From positions 1-56,068 of the forward strand of contig JAUCBJ010005170.1 in the NCBI GenBank assembly GCA_032718475.1: DNA of 56,068 nucleotides, read 5' to 3'. The stretch's first letter is position 1. Every line of letters starts with the position of its first letter. The stretch comes from Nemertoderma westbladi. Its lineage: Eukaryota > Xenacoelomorpha > Nemertodermatida > Nemertodermatidae. The notes beneath the pieces are model-generated. The model searched no databases, was not told where the DNA came from, and worked only from the letters and a program-made list of their open reading frames with translations. Position numbers and translations under genes: made by a program. Below are positions 42,011-52,285 of this stretch, one piece after another.

Positions 42011-42712
42011 CATGTCCCTACAGTAGTAGCAATAAATATACAGGAACAGGTTGTATGACCTTTAGGGCTAATTCGAGTCCAACATTATGTTTCAAAAGTA
42101 AAAAAAATTGTTAGTATGGATGGATATACCATATATTTTAATTATTGGGAAGAACATGCGACAAGGGTGATTTCTAATGATGATTTATACGGTGAGATTT
42201 CATGTATTATTAGACGAAATGGGGGTCTTTCGAATTCAAAGTAATCAAAATAAATCAATCTCTAGAATAACAGATGCTTACTCCCATAAATAAATTGTAT
42301 CGTGTTCTGTTTACTTTAGTTTATTGTTTTGGTTAGAATAAAGGGCCTGTGAACCTAAATTGATAATTTAACATTCAGGTGATACATTAATTACAGAACT
42401 AGGAGATAGAAAATTTGTACAGAAACCCATATCGACAGTTAACATATTATAACCTAAGTAGATAAGATATCGAGGGGGTGGTCTCTGTAAATAAGGCTCA
42501 GGGCTTTAGATGATATCCTTTTTACACCTTCTGTACACTTTACTTTGGTACAAATAATTGCGTACATAATTCTATATGGAGTAATAATATAAATAGGACC
42601 TCTGTAGTTTAATTTGTAACTAAGAATTGAAGTGGTATACCCGCGACAGTCTAATGTGAAGCATAACGGATGGGTGTTGAAAAAAAAAAACGAGAAATTG
42701 GGTCTAAACTAC
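42011..42712. other. unassigned non-coding stretch
   Basis: No gene seen. It is AT-rich, with an A-run near 42680-42690, leading into the terminal repeat of the next element. Confidence 0.4.
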
Positions 42713-42760
42713 GGAGCCCCTAAAGGGACATGAGAAAAAAAAAATATTTTTTTTGCTAAC

Positions 42761-42900
42761 TCGTGCGAACGACTTACTAAGTCGTGCGAACGACATACTA
42801 AGTCGTGCGAACGACTTAACTAACTCGTGCGAACGACATACTAAGTCGTGCGAACGACTTAACTAACTCGTGCGAACGACATACTAACTCGTGCAAACGA
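42761..42900. repeat. seven subterminal hairpins at 21-22-bp spacing
   Basis: Core TCGTGCGAACGA starts at 42761, 42782, 42803, 42825, 42846, 42868 and (variant GCAAAC) 42889. With flanking G and C it forms GTCGT-GCGA-ACGAC, a 5-bp stem with a GNRA-type loop. The right arm keeps two copies and one damaged copy (about 44032-44085). Regular subterminal arrays like this often bind transposase; that role is inference. Confidence 0.75.
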
Positions 42901-43013
42901 CTTACTAACTTTACTTTGATTGGCTAAATAATACTGGTAATAAAAGTACAACCTTTTTAGCGGGATTTTCAATTCAATCTACAGCATTTGTTGATTTGAA
43001 AATATTATTATCA

Positions 43014-43406
43014 ATGGCTGAACGCGCTCTGTTAATATCGACGTACTTTAACTTAGGCCTAACATACGGACAGATTTCATCTGCTTTAAAACTAAATAAT
43101 GAAATTATCCTAAGCTGTGCTTTCGCCATCGATGTAACAGGTCTATTGCATATTGTCAGTGTGATCTCTACGGATGAACTTCTGAAAGTTATCTGCTGTT
43201 GGTTGTATGATGTCGGTTGTATGTGGCGGTTGCCTGCGTTTGTCTGCTGCCGGTTTTCTGTCGCCGGTAGTCTACTGTGGCTGTCAGTTGTCTGCTGTAG
43301 GTTTTTTTCTGCTGTCGGCGTAACGTTTACACCAGGATCCGACCGGTTTGACGTGAATTTCAGATCCCGACAATGGAAATTTGTTATCATCTACCCAGAA
43401 TCATAA
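43014..43406 (+). pseudogene. possible transposase N-terminal fragment
   Basis: From ATG 43014 the frame begins MAERALLISTYFNLGLTYGQ and continues SSALKLNN, which looks like a helix-turn-helix start. After about residue 40 the sequence becomes Cys/Trp-rich and low in meaning. The first 14 codons are repeated in inverted form in the right arm. A remnant of a transposase gene swallowed by the terminal repeat is my best reading, at low confidence. Confidence 0.3.
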
Positions 43407-44177
43407 TTATGTTTCGATATTTTGTAAATTGTAAATATAACTGATAAATAATAAATATTATTATTATTATAAAATTAAATATTAAATATTACCCCGCCCC
43501 AATGACGCAGAGGCAGACCAACAACACACTTCTTCACCTCTACCAACGCCGGAGAGTAAAATATCACGCATTATAGAATACATGATAAGTTTGATCCAAG
43601 CAATGCAACGAAACCTGTAAGTTAGAAAATGCATGGTCCTAATATCTCACCTCCCCCCAAAACCTGAGATTTCGACTACAGCTGTTCGATACAATAGTGA
43701 GATGGGAATGTTGCATAGCAACACAGCAACAACACCTGACACTATAATCAGCTTTTATCTAACAGCGCTGACCGTAGTAATACAGCTATTTACTGACTTA
43801 GTTACAATAAAATTAATATGTTAAAGATATTATAATTTGCTACAATATGTCGGTTGTATTATCGGGCTAAGTTAAAGTACGTCGATATTAACAGAGCGCG
43901 TTCAGCCATTGATAATAATATTTTCAACCAATAATGCCATCAACAAATGCTGTAGATTGAATTGAAAATCCCGCTAAAAAGGTTGTACGTTTATTACCAG
44001 TATAATTTAGCCAATCAAAGTAAAGTTAGTATGTCGTTCGCACGACTTAGTATGTCGTTCGCACGACTTAGTAAGTCGTTAACAGGAGTTGGCGAAAAAA
44101 AATATTTTTTTTCTCATGTCCCTTTAGGGGCTCCTTACTAAACACTAGCAAATAATATTTAATTAAAAAAAAAAAAA

Positions 44178-44345
44178 ACGTTATCGCCCTACGGGGCTCC
44201 TTATAGCAGTACCGTACATACGTTATCGCCCTACGGGGCTCCTTATAGCAGTACCGTACATACGTTATCGCCCTACGGGGCTCCTTATAGCCGTACCGTA
44301 CATACGTTATCGCCCTACGGGCCTCCTAATAGCAGTACCGTACAT
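44178..44345. repeat. 42-bp tandem repeat, four exact-length units
   Basis: Units start at 44178, 44220, 44262 and 44304 with ACGTTATCGCCCTACGGGGC, followed by TCCTTATAGCAGTACCGTACAT. Only a few substitutions. The CGGGGCTCCTTA part resembles the outer end of the adjacent inverted-repeat element (AGGGGCTCCTTA at 44127-44138). Confidence 0.9.
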
Positions 44346-44929
44346 ACGTTTTTATTAAACCTGAAGCAGCCCGGTAGAGCGATAACGTTTGTTTTTAGTG
44401 AATTAAATCTTATTTGCCGGTGTTTAGAACCTATTTCTCGTTGTTTTTGACACACATACGTAAGTTTACGTTGTGCATTTTATATAAATCTTCTGATTTG
44501 TATAATTATTATATAAATAATTATATAAATAAATAATAATAATTATTATTAACTTTCTCAACCCCATTCAATAATTAGTCATCCTTCAGAAAGAATAAAT
44601 TGCCCTACATTATCTTGTCTATTTAAAGGAATGACGTACATCAAACAAATGTTCACATAAAAATATCATTAATCAGAACTACGCTGTTCTAATATGTCGC
44701 ATTTGTTATCGAACAAAGGTCAAGGTTTTCAACATCAGCCTATTTACACAAAATGTTTAATTTAATTCAATATCAATACTGTATATAAATTGCTGATGAA
44801 TTTAAGTTTTGTTTGTAAAAAATTATTTGAACAATAATTAGTTTTATTCTTAAATAATTGTTACTTTTTCGCTCGAATAAATATAGAGGCCTCCACCAAA
44901 TCGGGAGAAAAAAAAGAGTAATTTTTTGT
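44346..44929. other. unassigned AT-rich stretch
   Basis: No gene seen. AT-rich with ATTATATAAATAAT-type runs near 44500-44560. Confidence 0.4.
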
Positions 44930-46095
44930 CCGCTAAGGAAAATAGGTAACCCATCTTCAGGCAGCATCAGGAGTTGGTTGTATAGTAATTTGAATCTCTG
45001 TAACTATGGAAGAAATATTGTAAAGGCTACCAATTAAAGTTTATTCAAAAAACATAAAAAAATTAGAAAACACCTACTTTCTGCACCAAATAATTTACTC
45101 ATTGACAAAATAACATACAGTACAAGCGGATCAACAAAAAATAAATCTGACCAAAAAATAACAAAAGAACAAAACACATACTTTTCGCACAAAATATCTT
45201 ACTTGTCGACCAAAAAAATACATATGAACTAATGTTATAAATTCGACCCAAAAGTTAAAACATCAGCTCCAAAACACACATTTACTACACTAAAACACAT
45301 AAATCAAACAACATAGATATACGATATTTATTTCCTTTTGCTAACGGCTTTTACTAACCAAAACAATAAACGATGTTGTTAACAATACAGAGAAAGAAGC
45401 AGGTTAAGAGACAGGTTTTTCTAACCAAAACAAAAAACGATGTTGTTACCAATTGAGGGAAAGGAGCATGTTACAGAAACGTCTTTTTCTAACCGAAACA
45501 ATAAACGATGTTATTATCAATAATTAAGAGAAAGGAGCAGGTTACAGAGACGTCTTTTTCTAACTAATACAATCAACGATGTTTTTACCAAATGAGGGAA
45601 AGGAGCAGGTTATAAGAGACGACTTTTTCTAACTAAAACAATCAACTATGATGTTACCAATTGAGGGAAAGTAGCAGGTTACAGAGACGGCTTTTTCTAA
45701 CCAAAACAAGAAACGATGTTTTTAACAATATCGAATATAAAAATATATATAAAAAATATATAGAAAATACTTTGGGACAAATTTAAATAATTTGGTGCGA
45801 AAAGTATGTAATCTGGGAAAGAAATAATTTATATGGTGTATTGGAAAATACTACATACTGTCCAATTTATTTTGTAACACTTTATCGCTCTATCGTTTAT
45901 TAAAGAATTGAGCAGCAAAAAAGTAACATATGAATGAAATAACGTATTAGGCCAACATGGGAATAAAACATAGAAAACTACTCTTTACTATTATTCTATA
46001 GACTTTTTGATAACCTCTTGGCGCTCGGAATATAAAATGCCTCGCGAATAGTGAATAGCGAATCGTTTTTTCCCATGTAAAGAATAATTATAATT
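44930..46095. repeat. dispersed repeat family, copy 2, split by inserted sequence
   Basis: The left part (about 44930-45035, AGGCAGCATCAGGAGTTG and GTAACTATGGAAG) and right part (about 45880-46095, AAAGAATTGAGCAGCAAAAA and TTTTTTCCCATGTAA) match consecutive parts of copy 1 at 1320-1940. The 840 bp between are absent from copy 1 and contain a tandem array plus an inverted ACATACTTTTCGCAC motif (45178 and about 45795). Confidence 0.55.
45355..45722. repeat. about 5.5 degenerate tandem units of about 70 bp
   Basis: Each unit reads roughly TTTTTCTAACCAAAACAATA, AACGATGTTGTTACCAAT, TGAGGGAAAGGAGCAGGTTA, CAGAGACG. Units vary by substitutions and small indels. No coding sense. Confidence 0.7.
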
Positions 46096-46500
46096 TCGAC
46101 CGTTTGAACTAATGAAACTGTTGGTTGCTGTTTGAATTTATCGTCAGCCGTTTAAACAAATTCAACAATTTGGCAAAACAAATCACTCAACAAACTGAGC
46201 TAGGCCTACGCAATATTTTTTTGAAATATACAGTATATACTGTGTATACAGTATAGTAGGCCTAATTATAATGAGCAAGACTGTGAGGACTGTAAATGTA
46301 TGGGCTGACCGATGCCCACTTTCCATGTGTATCTCTCTGTCTCTTGATAATATCTCCGGGAAGTTATTGGTGAAATTAAAAACTAAATTAATATTTATTA
46401 CAATACTTATAACCAATTAATACAAGAAACAATGTAGGTAGGTAGGTATCATAAGCAATTGGGGGAACGAAAGGAATAATAATAAAATACATGGGGGAAA

Positions 46501-46517
46501 GGGGGGGGGGGGGGGGG
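46501..46517 (+). repeat. poly-G run
   Basis: 17 consecutive G's preceded by GGGGGAAA, about 165 bp upstream of the TIR-RHIM gene start. This is a microsatellite in the putative promoter region. Confidence 0.9.
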
Positions 46518-46681
46518 ACAGGAATAGTCGAGTGAAACATATTTTCGACCTTTTGTCACAGTGATTTTGCAGGGTGCCCAAGTACTGAAAACTGTTCGAC
46601 CATTTCAATTAATTATTCATTTCAATTTCAATTAGTTTCAGTTAATTTTTCGACTGTTATACCTTAATAATATTACTAACA

Positions 46682-49600
46682 ATGGATTACTGCGGAATGG
46701 TAGACACAATGGATAAAACTCTGCGAAAAAATAAGCAATCAGGAATATTATTAAAATTAAAAGAAAGGCAACTCCAACTCATTTCCGACAGAGATTTCTT
46801 CCCAGATCGATGCTTTGACTATTTCATGGTGGTCAGTTCTATCGATAAACACAATCCATTGGTAAAAGAATTCGATAAACGCCTTAAATCCTGCGGATTG
46901 ATTGGATGCACGGATGAAAGCGGATTTCCTTGTAATATTCATCGTTTCGATCGAATGGGTAAGTTTATACTTATATGTTCGAGTTTTACTCGTATACAGT
47001 ACGGAGTTCATTTAGTAGTTTAGTCTTTAATTTTTTCCCAAGAGATGTTTTGGATGTACTACGTTTGGTATTATTATCTATGCGTTCCAGAAAATGGCAC
47101 CGTGATATTTGAGAGATTTCTGAGTTTGTGCAAGTCGAGTCCGTTTGATATAGTTATTTTGAATTTTGGTTTGTAGTTGAGCGTATGTTGTGAGTGTGTA
47201 TAGCTGCTGAAACAGTGAGGTAATAAAAAGTTTTTTGTTATTGTGGATTTCCCACAATAAGGTTTTGCAGTTTCGAGAAAGTGTAGTTTTTCAATTGGAA
47301 GTATATTTAGTTGTCTGTAAAGTGGAGGTGCGTGTTCACGGTAGTGACTGAATGTAATTAATTGCTCTCAACAGTTTATTAATTTTCGTTTTAATAGGTT
47401 TAATGTGAGATGTTTTGGTGTTGCCCCAGATCACTCTCCCGTAGTTATTGTATGGTTATATCAATGAGCAGTAAAGTAGTTTTAGTATGTGTAATGGTAA
47501 AGTGTGTTGCAATTTGAAATATATATCTGATGATTTGGATATATTTTTAGGAGATAGACACAATGGCTTTTCCAAGTTAGTTGTTGATCTTTTCCTTGAA
47601 ATTTGGTACTGTTTACAATTTTAATAGGTTTATGTATTCATAGATGTATTCTTATATTGTAGTGCTCTATTGTTTTTTTTTGTTTGTAAAAAATATAAAC
47701 TCATCACTCAGTCTTTTTAGATTTAGTGATAGATTGTAAAGTTTAAACAATTAATATTTTCATTAGATATGGTGCTGAAGTATTGCACTCGAGTTATAAT
47801 AATCTTGTCGCGAAGTTACGCCCAGGATAGGTACGCGCAGGAGATGGGAAGACTGGCAAGGGATGAAATTCCAACCGCTGGCAGAGGAATAATTATAGTT
47901 GTGGAGATAGAACCTCTCGGAAACAGGTAGTGGTACAAAATCCATTTAAAGAATATCTATCAAAGTTTAACAGAACAGAAAAATCCCTCTGATTAATAAA
48001 ATAATAAATGTAATACGCTAAATATTAACATCATATAATACTCATTATATTTAGATATCCAAGCGAAATTAGAGGGTATTCCGCAGTCCGTTACTACAGC
48101 CCTGGCAGTGACATCCAAAAAATAACTCATACTGGCAGTATTCCGAAGCGTTACAGAATATGGAATGAGGAGAAATTAAGACGCGATCTGTACACAAACC
48201 AGAGCAACCTAATTGCAGTGGATAGAGAGATAGGTGGGTACCGGTATACCAGGGCAGACTGACTGCGGTGAATACAGAGATAGATATAGAGATTTATTTA
48301 TTTACTTTTAAACAAATTGACGTATTTTGTTGGATAATATATTTCACGTTTTTATTAACAAGTCTATAATAATATAATATAATATAATAATAATATTGTG
48401 ATTTTATTGACTCTATATATTTTTAAGTAAGCAGTATCAGGTACAACAATATCAATTTTTTACTAAATGTGCTATAATTATGTAGGCTATGTCATTTATG
48501 ATGAATATAAAACGATTATTATTATTATTATAGGTGTAACATCAGATCCAGTCTCTCTTAGATTATTACATTTGTCAGATTGTCTGATTTGTCAGTTAGG
48601 CTCTAGCCTACTAAAAAAACAAAATAAGGTTCAAACAAAAATAATAGTTTTAAAAAAAGTAGGGCTAGAGATTTGGATGTATCTTTTGTACTGTAATTAT
48701 TATAGTCCGGCATAGTAAATTTAGATAAATAGATAAACCAAGACTCATCTTTAGTCTCGTGGTGACATTCCTGGGCTTTCAGTAAGGAAGGCCTGGTTCG
48801 ATCCCTAGACGGGGCATCACTGTTTGCGTTTGGGCACTGTGCTTTAAATGTTGCAGCCTAGCCCAACCCTGGCTTTCATCCTTGAGAGGTCGCTAAAATG
48901 GAAATCAAGACAACTTGGGAAACAGTATGTATGGAAGGGTTTACTGTGGAAGATTACCCATGGTGGTGAACAGGCATTCCAGGCCTAACGAGCCTAAAAG
49001 ATTCTCCCATTCAAATAGATAATAATTAACTTCGTGAATACTTTTAATAATAATTACTTTTATATTTAAATTGATACCTTTTTGCTAATATAGGTTACCT
49101 TTTTCCCTAGGAAAAAAAGTAACTCATAGGATGATTGCATTGATAATATTTTTTTCTCGGCGCGGCGAAAAATTAAAATAAAATATTAAATTACTAATAA
49201 AGAAATTACTTAATAATTATTACATGTGTTGAAGAGCATCGAAGTAGAAAGGGTTTGCAGGTGATTTGAACAAAATCCATTGACACACTCTAAAGTTATT
49301 ATAACTTTAGTGTCTGCAAGGCGAACTCCAAAACGGAACTCAATATTTTATTTATGTATTTTTAAGCGGCTCTCTAGATTTACGTAATGAATATTCGAGA
49401 ATATTAAAAAATTATTTAACCTTCAGTAAGGCAGCATCATGGGGTTGAAGAGTACAGTAATTCAAAGCGCAGTAACTATGGAAGCAAGTAAAATACTGTG
49501 TACTGGTTTTAAATTTATTTTGTAAGTCAAAACTATTTAGTTCTACTTTTATTAAATTAAGGATAAAATTACGCATTACTTACTTACATGGTAAAAACCA

Positions 49601-49895
49601 ACATACCTCCAGAATAGTGAAAAAAGTTATACTTTCTACCCAAGTAATAAAAATTTAACAAATAAATATACGATTTTAAATTTCAGATAGATTAGAAAAG
49701 GAGCTTGGATGCGACAATGTGTCAATGAGTTTGGCAAGAAGAGTTTCGGAACGACAAACGACACAGAATATATACATAGTAAAGCCGCGGTGCGTACAGA
49801 TAGGTAATGGTAATACCTTTAATGAGATACACACTGATGATGTCTTAGATAATGACGATAGCTCAGCAGAATGCAGCAGCGAATCATCCAGTTAA
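46682..49895 (+). CDS. four-exon TIR-domain protein with C-terminal RHIM-like motif
   Basis: Exons 46682-46958, 47767-47926, 48055-48233 and 49687-49895. All introns are GT-AG and the phases (1, 2, 1) match exactly, giving 274 residues and a TAA stop. The ATG has A at -3 and G at +4. TIR features: box 1 FDYFMVVSS (45-53); box 2-like GCTDESGFPCN (75-85); CTRVIIILSRSYAQ (99-112); a Glu at 118 where NADase-type TIRs have their catalytic Glu; IIIVVEIEPL (134-143); and box 3-like YRIWNEEKLRRDLY (179-192). Near the C-terminus CVQIGNGNTFNEI (241-253) fits the RHIM core, and an acidic Ser-rich tail follows. TIR adaptors relay Toll-type receptor signals, and RHIMs form amyloid-like assemblies with RIP kinases. 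TIR-then-RHIM is the order in TRIF. Intron 3 holds a SINE-like insert and a dispersed repeat. Expression is not shown by sequence. Confidence 0.75.
48740..49010 (+). repeat. tRNA-derived SINE-like sequence in intron 3
   Basis: A B-box-like GGTTCGATCCC at about 48793 follows an A-box-like TGGTGACATTCCTGGG about 35 bp upstream, but the acceptor stem does not pair as in a working tRNA. An unrelated body follows (CCAACCCTGGCTTTCATCC...). This is typical of a tRNA-headed SINE. The ends are not defined. Confidence 0.45.
49115..49640. repeat. dispersed repeat family, copy 3, in intron 3 of the TIR gene
   Basis: It matches copy 1 (1320-1940) over GCGAACTCCAAAACGGAACT (about 49321), AAGCGGCTCTCTAG, GTAAGGCAGCATCAT and AGTAACTATGGAAGC, in the same order and orientation. 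It ends about 45 bp before the exon 4 acceptor. Confidence 0.6.
49794..49820 (+). other. RHIM core motif within exon 4
   Basis: It encodes VQIGNGNTF, residues 242-250. The known RHIM pattern is (I/V)Q(I/V/L)G with Asn three residues after the Gly and a bulky hydrophobic residue two further on. All these positions are met (V242, Q243, I244, G245, N248, F250). A beta-prone stretch NIYIVKP precedes it. Confidence 0.65.
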
Positions 49896-49903
49896 CATTA
49901 GTG

Positions 49904-50187
49904 AACACGTTCGTGGGGCCATCGCGCAGGACGAGGCTCAGTTATTAATTCTAAATCTAATTAACTGCTTGCCTTAGCTTCTCGAAGGCCACACGGAAAT
50001 TCAACTTGGAAAATTTCTAAACTTTGGCCAGACTACATGTGTACCAAGTTTGGTTAAATTTCATAACATTTGGCTGAGTTATTAACGTTTAAAATTGGAC
50101 ACAACAGAACGACAGAACAACAGACACACCGATTTAGTTAGTGGTACCTGTATGCTAAGCTCGCTTACTTTCGTCGCTCGCCCCACA
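49904..50187. mobile_element. small inverted-repeat element (MITE), copy 1
   Basis: The left end is GAACACGTTCGTGGGG, the right end CGCTCGCCCCAC. The interior includes a WNAACTCGG-like AGTTATTAA block and AAACTTTGGCCAGACTACATG. No open frame. It begins 9 bp after the stop codon of the TIR-RHIM gene, so it probably lies in that gene's 3' untranslated region. A second copy lies in reverse orientation at 50707-51533. Confidence 0.6.
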
Positions 50188-50494
50188 AATCAATGTGCGA
50201 GAATATAAAACTATTGAATGAATAATAATAAAAAATAGCATTAATCTAAAAAACATTAATGTAGGAATATTATCTTCATAATTATAAAATATATAAATAT
50301 ACACATGTATATTTAATGAATTTTTAAACCAGTGTTTTAATCGGCGACTTATACATACATACATACTCAGCTCTTCTCTTTCGATACCAGCAGTAGTTTA
50401 TTTGATTTGACACCTGTTGCGCTGGTGGTGGTGGGGTTGACAATGGGATTTCTGTGATCTTCATCAGGAATTACATACGGTACCCAATTACAAT

Positions 50495-50705
50495 GAACGT
50501 GTGGCTCTCCCTCTACCATGACGGTTCCATCGAACTGAGAACGACAAACCCCCGTATGTTCAGCATTGGGATTCCTGAGGAAATTATTGAAGCTTTCAGT
50601 TCAGTATATGAAACTATTGTTGATGGTGATACAAATCCACTCGAAATGTTAGGTGAGTTCTCCAGAGAGATAACACTTGCACGATTCTTGATAGTTGTTG
50701 ACTAT
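50495..50705 (+). pseudogene. LINE family 1, copy D, left part
   Basis: It encodes MFSIGIPEEIIEAFSSVYET, VDGDTNPLEML and ARFLIVVDYV, which match the region before the reverse-transcriptase palm in copies A-C. It is interrupted at about 50706 by the inserted MITE and continues at 51534. Confidence 0.7.
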
Positions 50706-50706
50706 G

Positions 50707-51533
50707 TGGGGCGAGCCGCGAAGTGAGCGAAGCCTTAGCGTATGGGTGCCATTGGCGAGTTGTCTGCGTCGTCGTCGTCTGTTGTAAATCTTTGATCGCT
50801 AATTAACTCGGTTATTCCTTGATGAAATTAAACGAAACTTGGTACGTATGTAGTCCGGCTAAAGTTTATCAAAGAATCTGAAGTTTCGTCAAAAACGAAC
50901 GAACACAACGAGGCACAAGGGGAGGACGAGTATTGTGTTGAAGACTTCTGACTAACGGCAGACAACTCGTTAATGGTATCCATATGCTACGGGGGCGTTC
51001 ATAAATTATGTCACGCAATTTTTTCAGATTTTTAACCCCCCCTCCCCCCTCTGTCACAAAGTGTCACACAAGCTCGACCCCCCCCCCCCCCGCCCCGACA
51101 AAAAATATTTTATTATAATAATACACAATGTTTGTTATGCAAAAATACAATATAAATTCAATCACTATATCTACATTTTCCCACGGGCAAGTCAAGTGTT
51201 CTTATTCTATATTAATAACAGGTATTACAGTGTTGGAGTCAATGGATTCTATGTCCTACTCAATTTATCGATTATACTCAATGTTTGAGTTTATTGTTTT
51301 CCTTAAAGTTACCCATTCTACACATGTGTGAAAGTCAAAGCCAAGCTAACGTTAAAGCATAGAACATCGCCGTGACCGTCACAAAAGTCGACACCCCCCT
51401 CCCCCCTCTGTCACAAAATGTCACGCAAGCTCTAACCCCCCCCCCCCTCCCCCCCTAGTGCGTGACATACTTTATGAACGCCCCCTAAAGGCTTTGCTCA
51501 CTTCGTGCTACGCGAAGACCCCACGAACGTGTT
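50707..51533. mobile_element. MITE copy 2, inverted, inserted in LINE copy D and itself carrying a nested element
   Basis: The left end GTGGGGCGAGCCGCGAAGTG pairs imperfectly with the right end CACTTCGTGCTACGCGAAGACCCCAC. The far right CCCCACGAACGTGTTC is the exact reverse complement of the left end of copy 1. A second element sits inside at 50990-51486. Confidence 0.6.
50990..51486. mobile_element. nested MITE with 26-bp terminal inverted repeats
   Basis: The left terminus GGGGGCGTTCATAAATTATG continues TCACGC; the right terminus GCGTGACATACTTTATGAACG continues CCCCC. The two 26-bp ends differ at one base. Subterminal blocks with TGTCACA(A)A(A)(G/T)TGTCAC and poly-C tracts appear in both halves. 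A TA lies on each side, suggesting a TA target duplication. Short open frames inside are not convincing. Confidence 0.7.
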
Positions 51534-52285
51534 CTTAATATGCATGTACTTAGACCACCATAATGAAGATAATGAGCTGGTAACACCCCCTACACTGGCT
51601 CCAGAAGTTTAGGAAATCCAGCAAAGTACCAAAATGATCTAGGTACTCTCAGATTAGAAACAGCACCTCAGCTCATTAGAACTACCAGATTCTAGTATTT
51701 TGGTCTTATTGTTAACTCCAAGAAGACCAAAATTTTGAGTTAGCTTCGACAGTCCTCAGGAAATGTCTGAATGTATGAGCATAAGCTCAAAGGATGGTAT
51801 GCTTGAGCATGTGGACGACTTCTGTTACCTGGGATCATGGATCCGGAAGTCAGGTGAGGACCTTCGAATACGTAAGCGCAAGGCTTGAGCAGCCTTGAAT
51901 GGGCTTTCCAGGATTTAGAAGTCACACAAAATACACCGGAACTTAAGGTTCGATTACTTAGAGCAGCAGTAGTTCCAGTACTCCTCTATGGGAGTCCATG
52001 CTGGGCTCTAACTGCTGAGGACACCAAATCTCTGGATGGCACTTTCACAAGAATGCTACGCCGGGTTCACTGTGTCAAGTACAATGCACACATCTCCAAC
52101 AAGACACTATGTAACATTGGAGGTGTACCATTGGTCCCCCCATGCTCGAGAACTTGAACACGGCCAGTTCCGCTTTGCAGGACATTGTTCTCGCGGTGAG
52201 GACCAGCCTGTGCACAATCTAGGGCTTTGGCAGCCCTAAGGAGAAAATAAGCATGGTGGACAGCCCATGCCTTTCTTATGAAGTC
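51534..52285 (+). pseudogene. LINE family 1, copy D, right part
   Basis: It continues copy D past the inserted MITE: nucleotide similarity to the palm region, then MSISSKDGMLEHVDDFCYLGS, ELKVRLLRAAVVPVLLYGSP, CWALTAEDTKSLDGTFTRML and QFRFAGHCSRGEDQPVHN. Frameshifts and stops are present. The 3' end is near 52285. Confidence 0.75.

Larger units (their letters stand above)
42713..44134. mobile_element. 1.4-kb inverted-repeat DNA element with hairpin arrays in its arms
   Basis: Both ends carry GGAGCCCCTAAAGGGACATG in inverted orientation (42713 inward, 44134 inward), followed by A/T runs. The arms are long: left about 42713-43057, right about 43866-44134. They differ mainly in the number of short hairpin repeats. 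Homology continues through AGCGGGATTTTCAATTCAAT and into a short coding-like segment (MAERALLIST...), present in both arms. The centre has TGCTGT/GGTTG-rich sequence and no full transposase, so it is non-autonomous. I cannot assign a superfamily, and the flanking duplication is unclear. Confidence 0.75.

Noticed and set aside
42761-42900. CRISPR-like array of palindromic repeats
   Set aside because: The spacers are only about 9 bp and near-identical, the genome is eukaryotic, and the array lies in the arm of a DNA transposon.
47763-47945. Minus-strand 60-codon frame
   Set aside because: Shadow of exon 2 of the TIR-RHIM gene, whose splice phases fit on plus.
48750-48815. Functional tRNA gene
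   Set aside because: The B box is good but the 5' and 3' acceptor strands do not pair into a 7-bp stem, and the sequence continues into a SINE-like body.
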